Notes under the pieces: model-generated
Seen by the model: only the letters and a program-made list of their open reading frames with translations
Told to the model about the DNA's origin: nothing
Databases searched by the model: none
Source of the DNA: Parvularculaceae bacterium
GTDB taxonomy: Bacteria > Pseudomonadota > Alphaproteobacteria > Caulobacterales > Parvularculaceae
Assembly (NCBI GenBank): GCA_021776435.1
Contig: JAJFFW010000043.1
Coordinates: 1-44,606, forward strand
Length of the DNA: 44,606 nucleotides
Direction: 5' to 3'
Made by a program: the position numbers and the translations under genes
Part shown: positions 9,166 to 18,813 of the stretch, in pieces
How the letters are laid out: each line of letters starts with the position of its first letter
Numbering within the stretch: the first letter of the stretch is position 1

Positions 9166-10079
9166 TGAGCCGGCTCATATTTGGGCGCAGATTCGCCAAG
9201 GAAATACCCGCGGGGGTCCCGATCAACTTCACGCAACACATTATCAAGCGAACGTACGAGACGCCGGACCTCAGAAACTGCCGGACCGACCTGACTCAAT
9301 CCCTGTTCTGTGAAAACTCGCAATGCAGCGCGGTTCTCATCCGCAATTGTACGTAACTCAATGGCAAGGGCTTTCGCTTCCGCCATTGTTGCTTCCGCTT
9401 CATGAACAGCCAACGGCGCGTCTTCGCCAAGCAACTGCTCCAGATTATCGGCGATGCCGGTTAATCTCTGAGACGCTTCGGCAAGATTGCCGGTAATCTG
9501 CACCGTATTATTTAGGATCTCCGCTACTTGCGCATCATTTTCTGAGAAAACACCGGTCAATGTCTCGACATGCGCGATGATTTTGCTGAAGCCTTCAACA
9601 TTATCTTTACCCAGAAGGCGGTTTGCCGACGCAATAATGTCGCCGCTTCCTTCCAGGAATTGACTGAAGTCAGAGGCATCGGCTTCTATCGGCGGTACGC
9701 CGCGCGTCACATCCTTCAAGAAAGGAAGGTCTGGACTTCCGCCAACAAACTGGATGATTGCAAGGCCCGTAAACCCAACGAGTTCAAGCTCCGCCCTGGT
9801 GTCAAGTTTGATGGGCGTATTTTTATCTACCCGCACACGGGCGATCACAACGGATGGGTTGTCTTCCGCGAGCGTCAGCGCCCGGACTTCACCTTTTTGA
9901 ATACCGTTGAAACGAACAGCGGCGCCGACAGAAAGGCCAGATACACGTTCGTTGAACACAACATCATATTCATCGAATTCTCGTTGCGTCTGCCCCAACC
10001 AGAGAATGAACAGAAAAGCGAGCGCCACCGTGCAAAGTACGAACGCCCCAATTAATACATAATGTGCCCGCGTTTCCAT
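9162..10079 (-). CDS. MCE-domain protein (MlaD-like substrate-binding subunit)
   Basis: 305 residues with one N-terminal membrane span (about 9-29) and a single MCE domain (about 40-118) containing GLSVGAAVRFNGIQKGEV and the GLAIIQFVGG segment. A long helical tail follows (about 160-290, with many Ala/Glu/Leu and NTVQITGNLAEAS-like heptads). MlaD-like proteins form a hexameric ring in the periplasm and carry phospholipid between the membranes. The long C-terminal helix is longer than in E. coli MlaD and could build a tube, as proposed for other single-MCE proteins. The gene lies between the ATPase and the lipoprotein genes. Confidence 0.92.
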   Translation of the reverse strand: METRAHYVLIGAFVLCTVALAFLFILWLGQTQREFDEYDVVFNERVSGLSVGAAVRFNGIQKGEVRALTLAEDNPSVVIARVRVDKNTPIKLDTRAELELVGFTGLAIIQFVGGSPDLPFLKDVTRGVPPIEADASDFSQFLEGSGDIIASANRLLGKDNVEGFSKIIAHVETLTGVFSENDAQVAEILNNTVQITGNLAEASQRLTGIADNLEQLLGEDAPLAVHEAEATMAEAKALAIELRTIADENRAALRVFTEQGLSQVGPAVSEVRRLVRSLDNVLREVDRDPRGYFLGESAPKYEPAQ

Positions 10080-10098
10080 ATTATCTGCCTAAACCACT

Positions 10099-10905
10099 TT
10101 AACCTGAGCCTGTTTTGTCCGCCACAGTGGATGCGTAAGCTGCGCGACCGCGAGGTCCTGAAAAATATTCACGAATCCACGGATGATCAGCGTTGCGCAC
10201 ATCTTCAATTGGGCCACAAACGATAACCCGCTTTTCAGCAAGCACAGCAACCCGGTCACACGCAGCATGAAGGGTATCAAGGTCATGAGTAACCATAAAC
10301 ACTGTTAACCCTAAGGATTCCTTGAGATTCACGATCAATTCATCAAAATTCGACGCGCCAATAGGATCAAGGCCAGCCGTAGGCTCATCGAGAAATACAA
10401 TTTCCGGGTCGAGCGCCAGTGCGCGCGCAATCCCAGCCCGTTTATTCATACCGCCCGATAATTCTGACGGAAATTTATCCCCAGCGTCCGCCGATAGGCC
10501 AGACATGGATATTTTAAGAGCGGCAATGTCTTCGGTAAGCAATTTTGGCAAATGTAGATGCTCGTTAATCGGCGCCATTACGTTTTGCGCCACAGTCATC
10601 GAAGAAAATAACGCACCGCCTTGAAACAACACACCCCAGCGTTGCTCTATCGCTCGCCGCTCAGCCTCATTGGCGCGATAATAATCTTCTCCAAAAATCT
10701 TTACAACACCAGCGCTTGGCCTCTTCAGTCCAATGATTGCACGCATCAGGACGGATTTCCCCGATCCCGAACCTCCAACCACACCGATAATCTCGCCTTT
10801 ACGAACATCGAGGTCGAGATTTTCATGTATCACGACATCGTCGAACTGCGTTTTCAATCCGCGAACTTCGATCATGTTTTCCGCTGTTTGGCCGCCAAGG
10901 GTCAA
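10099..10905 (-). CDS. ABC transporter ATPase (MlaF-like)
   Basis: 268 residues. Walker A is GGSGSGKS (Lys50), the signature motif is LSGGMNKRAGIARAL, Walker B is EIVFLDEPTAGLD, and the switch His is in VTHDLD. The LSGGM(N/Q)KR variant is typical of MCE-associated ATPases rather than importers. It energises the permease encoded just upstream. The frame begins at a TTG (10905) overlapping the permease stop by 4 bp; an ATG at 10875 (MIEVRGL) is an equally likely start. Confidence 0.93.
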   Translation of the reverse strand: MTLGGQTAENMIEVRGLKTQFDDVVIHENLDLDVRKGEIIGVVGGSGSGKSVLMRAIIGLKRPSAGVVKIFGEDYYRANEAERRAIEQRWGVLFQGGALFSSMTVAQNVMAPINEHLHLPKLLTEDIAALKISMSGLSADAGDKFPSELSGGMNKRAGIARALALDPEIVFLDEPTAGLDPIGASNFDELIVNLKESLGLTVFMVTHDLDTLHAACDRVAVLAEKRVIVCGPIEDVRNADHPWIREYFSGPRGRAAYASTVADKTGSG

Positions 10906-12038
10906 AAATCAATCTCCAGAAAAAACATCGCGAAAAATGCGTCGATAACGATAACCAGGAAGAGCGCTTGAACTACAGAAAGCGTCGTATGCTTACCAAG
11001 TGATTCCGCACTTCCTTCTACCTGCATTCCTTGAAAACAGCCAATGACAGCAATGACAAAAGCGAAGAATGGGGCTTTGATAATTCCTACCCAAAAATTA
11101 TTCAACTCGATCATCTCTTTTGTTCGGGACAGAAATAACGCGGGAGAAATATCCATTGTCAACCAAGTGACCAACCCACCTCCAATCAACCCCAGCATAG
11201 CCGCCATGAAAGCCAACACCGGTAAAACAATGACTAACGCTATGACACGCGGCAATACGAGCACTTCCATGGGATCAATCCCAAGCGTTTCCATCGCATC
11301 TATTTCTTCGCGAATTTTCATTGAGCCAATCTGTGCGGTATACGCACTACCTGATCGGCCCGCAATCAAAATCGCCGCAAGTAATACGCCAAACTCACGC
11401 AACACAGCAAGGCCGACCAGTTCAACAGAGAAGATCTCAGCATTAAATTGACTTAGAATTTTCGCGCCCATAAACGCGACCACCGCACCAATGAGAAACG
11501 ACATGAGGCCGACAATTGGCACGGCGTCGAGTCCTGCTTCTTCCATATGATGAACAATAGATTTCATCCGCAATCGTTGTGGCTGGGAAAAAACGTAAAA
11601 TGCTTTCGACAGCGTAAAACCGATGAAGCTCAAAATCTCAAGCGCTGCATAATAGGCATTCACCGTACCCCTTCCGAGACGATTGAGCATCATAAGAAAA
11701 GCGTTCGGATGTTCTCGCTCAATCGCACACGGATCTAGATGCGGCATCACCTGCGCAAGAAGCGCGGCATGTAAGTCAGACGCCCCGATAATTTTCGAGC
11801 CGCCGGAACGCTGTTCACACGAGAGGAAGGTTCTCTGGATGACCATCGCACCGGCAGTATCCATCTGCTCCACATCCGTGACGTCGATTATGAGATCATA
11901 GCCCATTGATTCATCTGAAAAATGCCGCAGTTGAGCGTCGATTGAGCCAAGGTAACGCGCGCGCCATTCACCCGATGCATTCAGGCGGAAGACTGATCCA
12001 TCAACATCCACATCGATTTTCGCTGCGGATTCCCGCAT
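10902..12038 (-). CDS. MlaE-type ABC permease with N-terminal STAS domain
   Basis: 378 residues from the ATG at 12038; a frame extending to 12143 would add 35 residues unlike any domain. The first ~95 residues form a STAS-like domain (LIIDVTDVEQMDTAGAMVIQ). The MlaE permease follows, with GAVVAFMGAKILSQFNAE, GRSGSAYTAQIGSMKIREEIDAMETLGIDP split by the family's coupling helix, and five or so membrane spans. In enterobacteria the STAS protein (MlaB) is a separate subunit that stabilises the ATPase; here it is fused to the permease, a common alphaproteobacterial arrangement. First gene of the MCE operon; it is divergent from the CHASE2 gene. Confidence 0.92.
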   Translation of the reverse strand: MRESAAKIDVDVDGSVFRLNASGEWRARYLGSIDAQLRHFSDESMGYDLIIDVTDVEQMDTAGAMVIQRTFLSCEQRSGGSKIIGASDLHAALLAQVMPHLDPCAIEREHPNAFLMMLNRLGRGTVNAYYAALEILSFIGFTLSKAFYVFSQPQRLRMKSIVHHMEEAGLDAVPIVGLMSFLIGAVVAFMGAKILSQFNAEIFSVELVGLAVLREFGVLLAAILIAGRSGSAYTAQIGSMKIREEIDAMETLGIDPMEVLVLPRVIALVIVLPVLAFMAAMLGLIGGGLVTWLTMDISPALFLSRTKEMIELNNFWVGIIKAPFFAFVIAVIGCFQGMQVEGSAESLGKHTTLSVVQALFLVIVIDAFFAMFFLEIDF

Positions 12039-12202
12039 GATTATGACTTTCTTTACGTTCTCAACAGGACGGCGCAAAGCTTGCAGTGTTATGGTGTATA
12101 TAAGGATAATAGACTGATCCTTTCCGGGTCGCGAACGCCTCATTTCGTTACAGCTAGCGTGAGAGGACCAGTCGAGTGAGTATCAAAACGGGAGCGCTCT
12201 AA

Positions 12203-14458
12203 TTGGCCAATACTATGTTCGCAAGGCGCTTTAGATGGCTTTCAGCGCTGCCGCTTTTTTTGATCATAGCGGCGCTGGCGATTATTGCGCTGGGAACGCT
12301 CTCGGGCGCGCATTCGCCAAATGCCCACAGCCGGGAACAACTTTTCGATTTTTATCAACGACTTAAACCGGCGCCCATTGATTCAGCATCATCTTTTCAT
12401 CTGATTGTCATTGATCGCGAGAGCCTGAACGCGATCGGCCCATGGCCATGGCCGCGCACGATATTAGCGCAACTCGTCGATGCCGCTCAGGCGGCAGGGG
12501 CGAAGGGTGTCCTTCTGGCGGAACCTGTGGATTCTCCTGACCCCCTTTCCCCTGAGGTGATCGGAGAATTCTGGCTGAGTGGCGCACAAGATGAAGAGCT
12601 TGGACGGCAGTTGGGTTTATTGCCCAGTACCGATGCCATGCTTGCGACCGCTCTGATGAAAGGCCCGAGCGCCATCGCCGTATCGCAATTGCCGCCAGTT
12701 GATCAGTTTTTGGATGACAGCTTTGAAAGGGTCGATATTCGCGACCTCGACTGGCTCAATTACCACAGTGCAGCGGGCGACTTCCTGGCGCTGCCAGCTG
12801 GCCGACTGCAAAACGCACTTCATGACGCCCTGAAGAAAGCCTCACAGCTCACCGTTTCTGCACTCCAACCGGACGGTGACGGCATTGTTCGACGCCTTCC
12901 TCTCTTATGGTCATTGGACGGTGTAGCGACCCCGGCTTTGGCTCTTGAAGCTGCACGCCTTGCTGCCGGAAGCGACACAAAAATCAACGTGATCGCAAGC
13001 AAAACATCCGTTTCTTCGCGAGGACAATTGCCCGACCAGATCTCACTGGACGACCAGCCGCCACAACTTGCTAGAAACGGTATATTACGCCTCTACCAAC
13101 CGAAGGGAGCGGTGACCCCCTCAACCCCGGCTTGGCGTATTCTTTCCGGCGCCGGAAGCAATAGCCAGCTCGATGGTGCGGTAGTTATTATCGGAAGCGA
13201 AGTCAGCCCAACTTCCATCGTTAAGACTTCGCGGGGCGCGTTTTCAGCCGCTGCGGTGCACGCGCTCGCCGCCGAACAAATCCTCTCAGGCGTTTCTCTG
13301 AGCCGCCCAGTTTGGGCGGGTTACCTGGAGGCCATCACAGTCATGCTTTTTGGTGCAGCCGCAATCATGGCGGCGCAAAGGATGAACTTCTGGGGGACGC
13401 TCGGCTTGGCGGCTCTATTTTCAGTTGTTCTTCTTGTCATTTCCTTCGCTGCATTTTCGTTGCAGGGCCTGCTGTTAAATCCTTTGCCACCGGCATTATC
13501 GCTTTTTATCGGCGCCTTTTCGATCGCTGGCGGTAAGTCACTCGGCGTTGCCTTACGCGATGATTCTTTGCGCGGATCATTCCATGACTCATTTCCGGAA
13601 CCCGTCATGAAGCGGTTACGTGAGGGAGACTCAGCGACAATTCTCAACGGTGTGGCGCGCCCAATCACCATTCTCGCCTGTGACTTGAGGCTCCTAGACG
13701 AAGATTTAAAACGCCTCGCGTCAACGCCAGACGACGTAGCCAAGATTATGGCGGCTGCGAGCATTAATTTACGCCGCACAATCATCAACAGTGGCGGGGC
13801 CGTTGATCAGGCCGAAGGAGGAAGACTCTTTGCATATTTCAACGTGCCGACAGAAACCGCAAATCATATCGAAGCTGCGTGTTCAACGGCATTGCGCCTC
13901 ATCGAGAGCATGGACAAAGTCAACACCGAACTGGAATCCAGCGCCCATACGCGTGACGTACAAGTCCACTTGGCGATTGGGATCGCTACGGGTGAGTGTT
14001 TCGCAGGCCCCATGGGGCATGGCCGTCATAATCGCTATTCAGCCATCGGGCCGGCCATAGACATCGCCGCATTCCTTCGGCGACAATCTGAATTCTACGG
14101 TCCGGCCATTATTTGTGACGAAGCCGTTTATCGGGACACTCATCACCACTTTGCATTCCTCGAGCTGGATCGCCTGCGTACCAATAAATCAGAAAGGCCC
14201 GTTAGCATCCACGCGTTAATTGGTAATCCTTTTATCAAATCCAGCAAAAGCTATCGCGAACTCGACGACGTCCACCGTCAATTGCTGACATCGTATCGTT
14301 CAGGCGACTGGGCGCAAGCACGCGCCATGCTGACAAAAGCAAAAGCATCGCCAGGCGCCAAAATCGCGCTATTCGATATTTATGAGGAACGGATACAGAC
14401 GATGTCTGAACAGGAAACGCCGCCCGATTGGGATGGAAGCCATCTAGTGAAAATCTAA
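12203..14458 (+). CDS. CHASE2 sensor protein with degenerate class III cyclase domain
   Basis: 751 residues. A TTG start at 12203 is chosen because GGGAG (12190-12194) is 8 nt upstream; an ATG at 12215 is the alternative. One membrane span (about 12-33), an extracytoplasmic CHASE2 domain (about 40-360, with PWPWPRTILAQLV), and about three spans (about 370-445) precede a class III nucleotidyl cyclase homology domain (about 485-680). The first metal Asp is kept (Asp494). However the second metal Asp is Gly540, the base-recognising Lys is Gln536, and the transition-state Asn and Arg are Asp620 and Phe624. The family makes cAMP or cGMP; this copy is probably inactive and may be a regulatory pseudo-enzyme. 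The locus is divergent from the MCE operon. Confidence 0.88.
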   Translation: MANTMFARRFRWLSALPLFLIIAALAIIALGTLSGAHSPNAHSREQLFDFYQRLKPAPIDSASSFHLIVIDRESLNAIGPWPWPRTILAQLVDAAQAAGAKGVLLAEPVDSPDPLSPEVIGEFWLSGAQDEELGRQLGLLPSTDAMLATALMKGPSAIAVSQLPPVDQFLDDSFERVDIRDLDWLNYHSAAGDFLALPAGRLQNALHDALKKASQLTVSALQPDGDGIVRRLPLLWSLDGVATPALALEAARLAAGSDTKINVIASKTSVSSRGQLPDQISLDDQPPQLARNGILRLYQPKGAVTPSTPAWRILSGAGSNSQLDGAVVIIGSEVSPTSIVKTSRGAFSAAAVHALAAEQILSGVSLSRPVWAGYLEAITVMLFGAAAIMAAQRMNFWGTLGLAALFSVVLLVISFAAFSLQGLLLNPLPPALSLFIGAFSIAGGKSLGVALRDDSLRGSFHDSFPEPVMKRLREGDSATILNGVARPITILACDLRLLDEDLKRLASTPDDVAKIMAAASINLRRTIINSGGAVDQAEGGRLFAYFNVPTETANHIEAACSTALRLIESMDKVNTELESSAHTRDVQVHLAIGIATGECFAGPMGHGRHNRYSAIGPAIDIAAFLRRQSEFYGPAIICDEAVYRDTHHHFAFLELDRLRTNKSERPVSIHALIGNPFIKSSKSYRELDDVHRQLLTSYRSGDWAQARAMLTKAKASPGAKIALFDIYEERIQTMSEQETPPDWDGSHLVKI

Positions 14459-14506
14459 TCCTGCTCGTCGCACCAGACTTTTATTTGAGGAAGAGCGGAG
14501 TATCTC

Positions 14507-14893
14507 ATGCGCCTGGAACTGATTGCTGCGGGGAGCGTAGGCGCGACAGCCGTCGGTTTTGCAGCGTTCGGCGCACACACTCTGGACCCAGCTTTAGCCG
14601 AGAATTTACGCAATGCCTATTTTTCAGGCTCGGATATGCATCTTGTGCATGCGCCAGTTCTATTGGCAATCTCGCTTGCAAAAAGGGAAAATCAGATGCG
14701 TACCGCATTCTGGTTGTTATTCGCCGGCGTCTTTTTGTTTAGTGGGTCGCTTTATGCGATGAGCCTATTCGATTGGCGCGGATGGGGGATGGTAACGCCG
14801 CTAGGCGGAACACTTCTCATTTCCGGGTGGCTCTTTACAGCCTATGCCGGATTGAAGAAATCCTCATCTGTCGAACGCAATCAGAAAAATTAG
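14507..14893 (+). CDS. DUF423 family small membrane protein
   Basis: 128 residues with about four hydrophobic segments. The N-terminus has the family pattern of a first span followed by GFAAFGAHTL, and a later SGSLYAMSL and GWGMVTPLGGTLLISGWL, which match DUF423 (YgdD-like) proteins. Function unknown; inner membrane. It starts 48 bp after the CHASE2 gene and may be co-transcribed. Its end overlaps the convergent lipoprotein gene by 4 bp. Confidence 0.88.
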   Translation: MRLELIAAGSVGATAVGFAAFGAHTLDPALAENLRNAYFSGSDMHLVHAPVLLAISLAKRENQMRTAFWLLFAGVFLFSGSLYAMSLFDWRGWGMVTPLGGTLLISGWLFTAYAGLKKSSSVERNQKN

Positions 14894-15573
14894 CGGCGTC
14901 CCTGTTGGTTGGTGGCGGCTGCGTAAGTTTCCGTTCGGTCGTCATCAATACGAGCAGCCAGACGGTCCGCAGCCTCCCCAATCGATTTAATCGCGTCGTT
15001 AAAAGACGATTTCAGAGTATCACCCGAGTGATCTCCTACAAGCACACCGTCTTTTTCCAACGCTTTTAAGGCGGCGATATAGATATCGCGGTTTTCACGC
15101 ATATCACTGATCGCATTTTCGACAATCGCGATGTCGCCAACCGTTGGCCGGATCGAATAGGACGCGGCGACAGCGGCTGCAGTAAGCGATCGAGCGGCGA
15201 TGAGGTGATGGTCAGCATCGGCCAGCAACGTCGGGAATGACATGGCCTGTTCAGAGAGGCTGGCCACATAAACGTCGACAGCATCGTCCTTACTGACGCG
15301 ATCACGATCGCCATCACTGCCGATGAATCCTGTCAACAGCGCTCCAATGGAGATTTTTTCCGGTTTCGGCCACGATGTCTGATTGATGGCCGCTGCTGCA
15401 ACCTTTAGAGCTTCACGTTCCGCTGCGGGCCCGTTCACGGCGGTCGCATGCCGCGACGGTGACATGGTGGCGCAGCCGCTCAATAATAATCCTGCAATCA
15501 ACGCAATAGCGATATCACGCCGCTTAAAAATGCTGGTCACGGAACCCCGACTCCCGCAAGAAGTTAAACACAT
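14890..15573 (-). CDS. Putative lipoprotein, unknown function
   Basis: 227 residues from the ATG at 15573, preceded by AGGGG 7 nt upstream; a GTG at 15540 would give a shorter, more standard signal peptide. The signal IAIALIAGLLLSGC carries a clear lipobox, then CATMSPSRHATAV. The mature part is helical, Ala/Asp-rich, with no motif recognised. It probably lies in the periplasm, attached to a membrane. It is divergent from the iminopeptidase gene (54 bp gap), so the two may share a promoter region. No related gene nearby suggests a role. Confidence 0.7.
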   Translation of the reverse strand: MCLTSCGSRGSVTSIFKRRDIAIALIAGLLLSGCATMSPSRHATAVNGPAAEREALKVAAAAINQTSWPKPEKISIGALLTGFIGSDGDRDRVSKDDAVDVYVASLSEQAMSFPTLLADADHHLIAARSLTAAAVAASYSIRPTVGDIAIVENAISDMRENRDIYIAALKALEKDGVLVGDHSGDTLKSSFNDAIKSIGEAADRLAARIDDDRTETYAAATNQQGRR

Positions 15574-15627
15574 AAACCGACCCCTGTTAATCGATAACAT
15601 ACCTTACCTAGGAAAGTCAGCCGCCAA

Positions 15628-16584
15628 ATGACTGATCGTCTAAATTTTTATGAACTCATCGAACCATTCGAGACCGGTTTTCTAAGAGTTTCCGAACTTC
15701 ATGAGATTTATTATGAAGTCTCGGGGCGTCCAGATGGGAAACCCGTCATCGTTTGCCATGGCGGGCCGGGTGGCGGCTCTACGCCTTCAATGCGGCGATA
15801 TTTTGACCCTGAGCACTATAAAATCATCATATTTGATCAACGTGGATGTGGCCATTCGCGCCCTCACGCAGAACTTCGTGAGAACAACACATGGCGCCTC
15901 ATTGACGATATGGAAGCCCTCAGGCGCCATTTTCAAGTTGATCGCTGGCAAGTCTTCGGCGGGTCATGGGGATCGACGCTGGCGCTGGCCTACGCCCAAA
16001 CACACCCGGATCGTGTCACAGAATTGGTGCTACGAGGCATTTTCTGCCTCCAGCGCAAGGAGCTCTTGTGGTTTTATCAGGAGGGCGCCAGCTGGATGTA
16101 TCCGGACCTCTGGGAGGAATTTCTTGAGCCGATTCCTGAAGAAGAACGGGGGGACTTGATGGCGGCCTATTATCGCAGATTAACAGGCGATGATGAGGCC
16201 GAGAAAATCAAGGCTGCTAAAGCCTGGAGCCGCTGGGAAGGCGGAACCGTCTCTTTGCTTCCTTGCGAAGAGCGGGTCAAAAGTTTCTCTGATGATGCTT
16301 TCGCGACAGCTTTCGCACGCATCGAATGCCATTATTTCGTCAATAAGGGTTTTTTCAAACGCGAAGGCCAGGTGCTATTGGATGTCGAAAAAATCCGCCA
16401 TATCCCAGCTGTCATTGTTCAGGGGCGCTATGATGTCGTCACCCCGCCAGTCACCGCCTGGACGCTTCATAAGGCCTGGCCGGAATCGGAACTTTGTATT
16501 GTCCAGGACGCAGGGCATGCGGCAAGCGAACCCGGCATCATCGACGCCCTGGTCAGGGCGACGAACAAGTTCGCGGCGGCGTGA
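15628..16584 (+). CDS. pip: Proline iminopeptidase
   Basis: An alpha/beta-hydrolase that removes N-terminal proline from peptides (family S33). HGGPGGG (residues 44-50) is the oxyanion-hole signature, FDQRGCGHSRPH follows, and GGSWGS holds the nucleophile Ser113. GRYDVVTP supplies the Asp and QDAGHAASEP the His. Length 318 is usual for Pip. There is no signal peptide, so it is cytoplasmic. Single gene. Confidence 0.93.
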   Translation: MTDRLNFYELIEPFETGFLRVSELHEIYYEVSGRPDGKPVIVCHGGPGGGSTPSMRRYFDPEHYKIIIFDQRGCGHSRPHAELRENNTWRLIDDMEALRRHFQVDRWQVFGGSWGSTLALAYAQTHPDRVTELVLRGIFCLQRKELLWFYQEGASWMYPDLWEEFLEPIPEEERGDLMAAYYRRLTGDDEAEKIKAAKAWSRWEGGTVSLLPCEERVKSFSDDAFATAFARIECHYFVNKGFFKREGQVLLDVEKIRHIPAVIVQGRYDVVTPPVTAWTLHKAWPESELCIVQDAGHAASEPGIIDALVRATNKFAAA

Positions 16585-16640
16585 TCTGAAATCAAGGAAT
16601 CGACGACCGAACTAGGGTTTGTTGAGATTCATCCAATGCG

Positions 16641-18260
16641 TCATCCCGGACATTTCGACCAGAGCTCGAGCTGTTCAGGTGTTTCGGAGCCCGCTTCGAT
16701 TGCAGCCTGCGCCTGCTCACAATGCGCTTGCTCGCGCACCGCAATCCATGGCGCAATGATCGTGGAGTAAACGATCACGATGAAGATCCCCGTGGGGCAA
16801 ACGTAGCGGATCAAGAACCGCCAACGCTGAAACCAGACTTCGGACTTAAAGCCAATCGCTTCTCGCGCCGTTGAAGAGGACACGACCCAACCCGCGAAAA
16901 CAGCTGTGATAAAGCCTGCAACCGGCAGGATTATATCTGTTGTGGCGCTCAGGAAATCGAGGAGAACCAGGCCTTCAAACAACGCTATCGCGCCGAGCGG
17001 CTCCCAGGTGTTCCAGAACATGGCCTGGTCTTCACCATTCGTCCCAATCGTTGGCACCTGAGACAGAGCATTCAATGCGCCAATCGCAAAAATAACGAGC
17101 CCCAGAATGCTGGCTGATATGAGCCGCTTGTCTGACTTCGTCTGCTCATCAACCCATTTTGTCGATGTTTCCAAAAGGGCAATTGACGACGTAATCGCCG
17201 CAAAGAATGCCAGTATAAAAAACATCGTTCCAAATATCCCCCCGAAAGGCATGCCATGAAACGCCAGAGGCAAGGTTTGGAACATCAATGTTGGGCCCGA
17301 ACCGGGCGCTAACCCCATGGCGAAGACGATCGGGAATATGGCGAGCCCCGCAACAATACCCACGCCCGTATCTGCGACAGCGACGAGGCGAGAGGAATGC
17401 GGTAAATTCTGGTCTGAACGCATATAAGCGCCGTAGGTCGCCATCAGCGCCGAACCAAGCCCTATGGAAAAGAATGCTTGGCCAAGGGCGGCGGAAATCA
17501 CCGACCCGTCTTTTATACCATGGAAAAGGCCGTGCCGGACAGATCCGTCTTCTAGCAGTGTATCGCCAAGACGTACGCCGAGCAGAAAATCGATTCCTTG
17601 AGCAGCGTCACCGCGAACCATCGCAAAGCCCAATACAATAATGAGAAGGACAAAAAATGCTGGCATCAAGATCGTCACCGCAGATTCAATGCCGCTTTTG
17701 ACGCCCCGAGCCACAATCGCAACTGTCAGGATCATGAAAACCGCATGGTAAATGATCATCCGGCTGGGGTCGTTGAGGAGATCAATAAGCTTGGCGCTGA
17801 CCTGTTCCTCACTTTGCCCGTCAAAAGCGCCCGACGCCAGCCCGGCGAGACCGTCGCGCCCGACCGCCGCGAACAGATCCGCGCCGATCATCACCACATA
17901 GGCCATCACCCAGCCGGCGATCACCGAATAAAAAGTGAGAATGATGAACGAGCCGATCATCCCGAACCAGGACTGAAGCGCCCAGATTGAGGAACGTCCT
18001 TCGGATCGAGCAATTTTGACGACGCTTCCCACCGCCGACATGCCGCCTCGTCGCCCGATAAACAGCTCAGCGACAAGCACCGGAAGGCCGATCAAAACAA
18101 CGCAGATGATATAAAAGACAACGAATGCGCCGCCGCCATTTTCACCGGCGACATACGGAAATCGCCACAGATTGCCGAGCCCAACAGCTGAACCAATGGC
18201 GGCCAAGACAAACGCCGCCCGCGATGACCAATGGTCTGTAGCATTTTCTTCTACCTGCAT
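16641..18260 (-). CDS. Sodium-dependent transporter, NSS (SNF) family
   Basis: 539 residues, about 11-12 membrane spans. The opening HWSSRAAFVLAAIGSAVGLG then NLWRFPYVAGENGGGAFV is the NSS signature covering the Na+ and substrate sites of TM1, and the unwound part of TM6 is in the GQAFFSIGLGSALMATYGAY region. Members bring amino acids or related compounds into the cell with sodium; the substrate is not predictable here. The ATG at 18260 has a GGAGGGG ribosome site 9 nt upstream. It is divergent from the Hpt gene. Confidence 0.92.
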   Translation of the reverse strand: MQVEENATDHWSSRAAFVLAAIGSAVGLGNLWRFPYVAGENGGGAFVVFYIICVVLIGLPVLVAELFIGRRGGMSAVGSVVKIARSEGRSSIWALQSWFGMIGSFIILTFYSVIAGWVMAYVVMIGADLFAAVGRDGLAGLASGAFDGQSEEQVSAKLIDLLNDPSRMIIYHAVFMILTVAIVARGVKSGIESAVTILMPAFFVLLIIVLGFAMVRGDAAQGIDFLLGVRLGDTLLEDGSVRHGLFHGIKDGSVISAALGQAFFSIGLGSALMATYGAYMRSDQNLPHSSRLVAVADTGVGIVAGLAIFPIVFAMGLAPGSGPTLMFQTLPLAFHGMPFGGIFGTMFFILAFFAAITSSIALLETSTKWVDEQTKSDKRLISASILGLVIFAIGALNALSQVPTIGTNGEDQAMFWNTWEPLGAIALFEGLVLLDFLSATTDIILPVAGFITAVFAGWVVSSSTAREAIGFKSEVWFQRWRFLIRYVCPTGIFIVIVYSTIIAPWIAVREQAHCEQAQAAIEAGSETPEQLELWSKCPG

Positions 18261-18413
18261 AATTAAGGACCCCTCCGAGATATATTGCCCTTATGGCAAT
18301 CAAAATTTTAATGACTTTAGACGAATTTTTACACTTATCAGCAATTCTTGTTTGAGGAGAACCTGGATTATCTCGTATCACGTGAGGAATTGTGGTGCGA
18401 AAGCTGCTGAAAA

Positions 18414-18794
18414 ATGGAACCATACGTGAATAATCAGCCTTTCAACCCGCCTGCGATCATCGAAGAAGACCAACTCAACGGGTTGGTCAATGCCGCAGGT
18501 ATTGAAGGCACTCAAGACATTTTGACGGCATTCTGGAATTCGACTGAATCGCTGATGGCCGCCCTTAAGTCTGAAATCACAGCGAAAGATTATGATCTGG
18601 CTTCCAAAACAGCCCACGCAATAAAAGGCTCCGCAGCAAATGTCGGCGCGAAGCGTCTGGCTGCGGTCGCTCATCGCATCGAAGAGTGCTGCAAAATTGA
18701 CGACATGCCTGGCGCGATTGAATGTCTAGAGCGCGCTGAACAAGCCTACACAGACACCCGTTCTGCGTTCGACGCCCACTTGGCGGCCGCTTAA
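18414..18794 (+). CDS. Hpt domain phosphotransfer protein
   Basis: 126 residues, a single four-helix Hpt domain. The phosphoacceptor is His68 in KTAHAIKGSAANVGAKRL, followed by a CKIDDMPGA helix turn. Such stand-alone modules shuttle phosphate between response regulators and hybrid kinases in the cytoplasm. No kinase or regulator gene is in the window, so partners are unknown. It is convergent with rodA (19 bp gap). Confidence 0.88.
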   Translation: MEPYVNNQPFNPPAIIEEDQLNGLVNAAGIEGTQDILTAFWNSTESLMAALKSEITAKDYDLASKTAHAIKGSAANVGAKRLAAVAHRIEECCKIDDMPGAIECLERAEQAYTDTRSAFDAHLAAA

Positions 18795-18813
18795 TTTCCT
18801 CTCCCGGTCTCTC

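Noticed and set aside
12039-12143. Longer permease start giving 35 extra residues
   Set aside because: The extra sequence has no similarity to STAS or membrane domains, and lies where the promoter of a divergent gene is expected.
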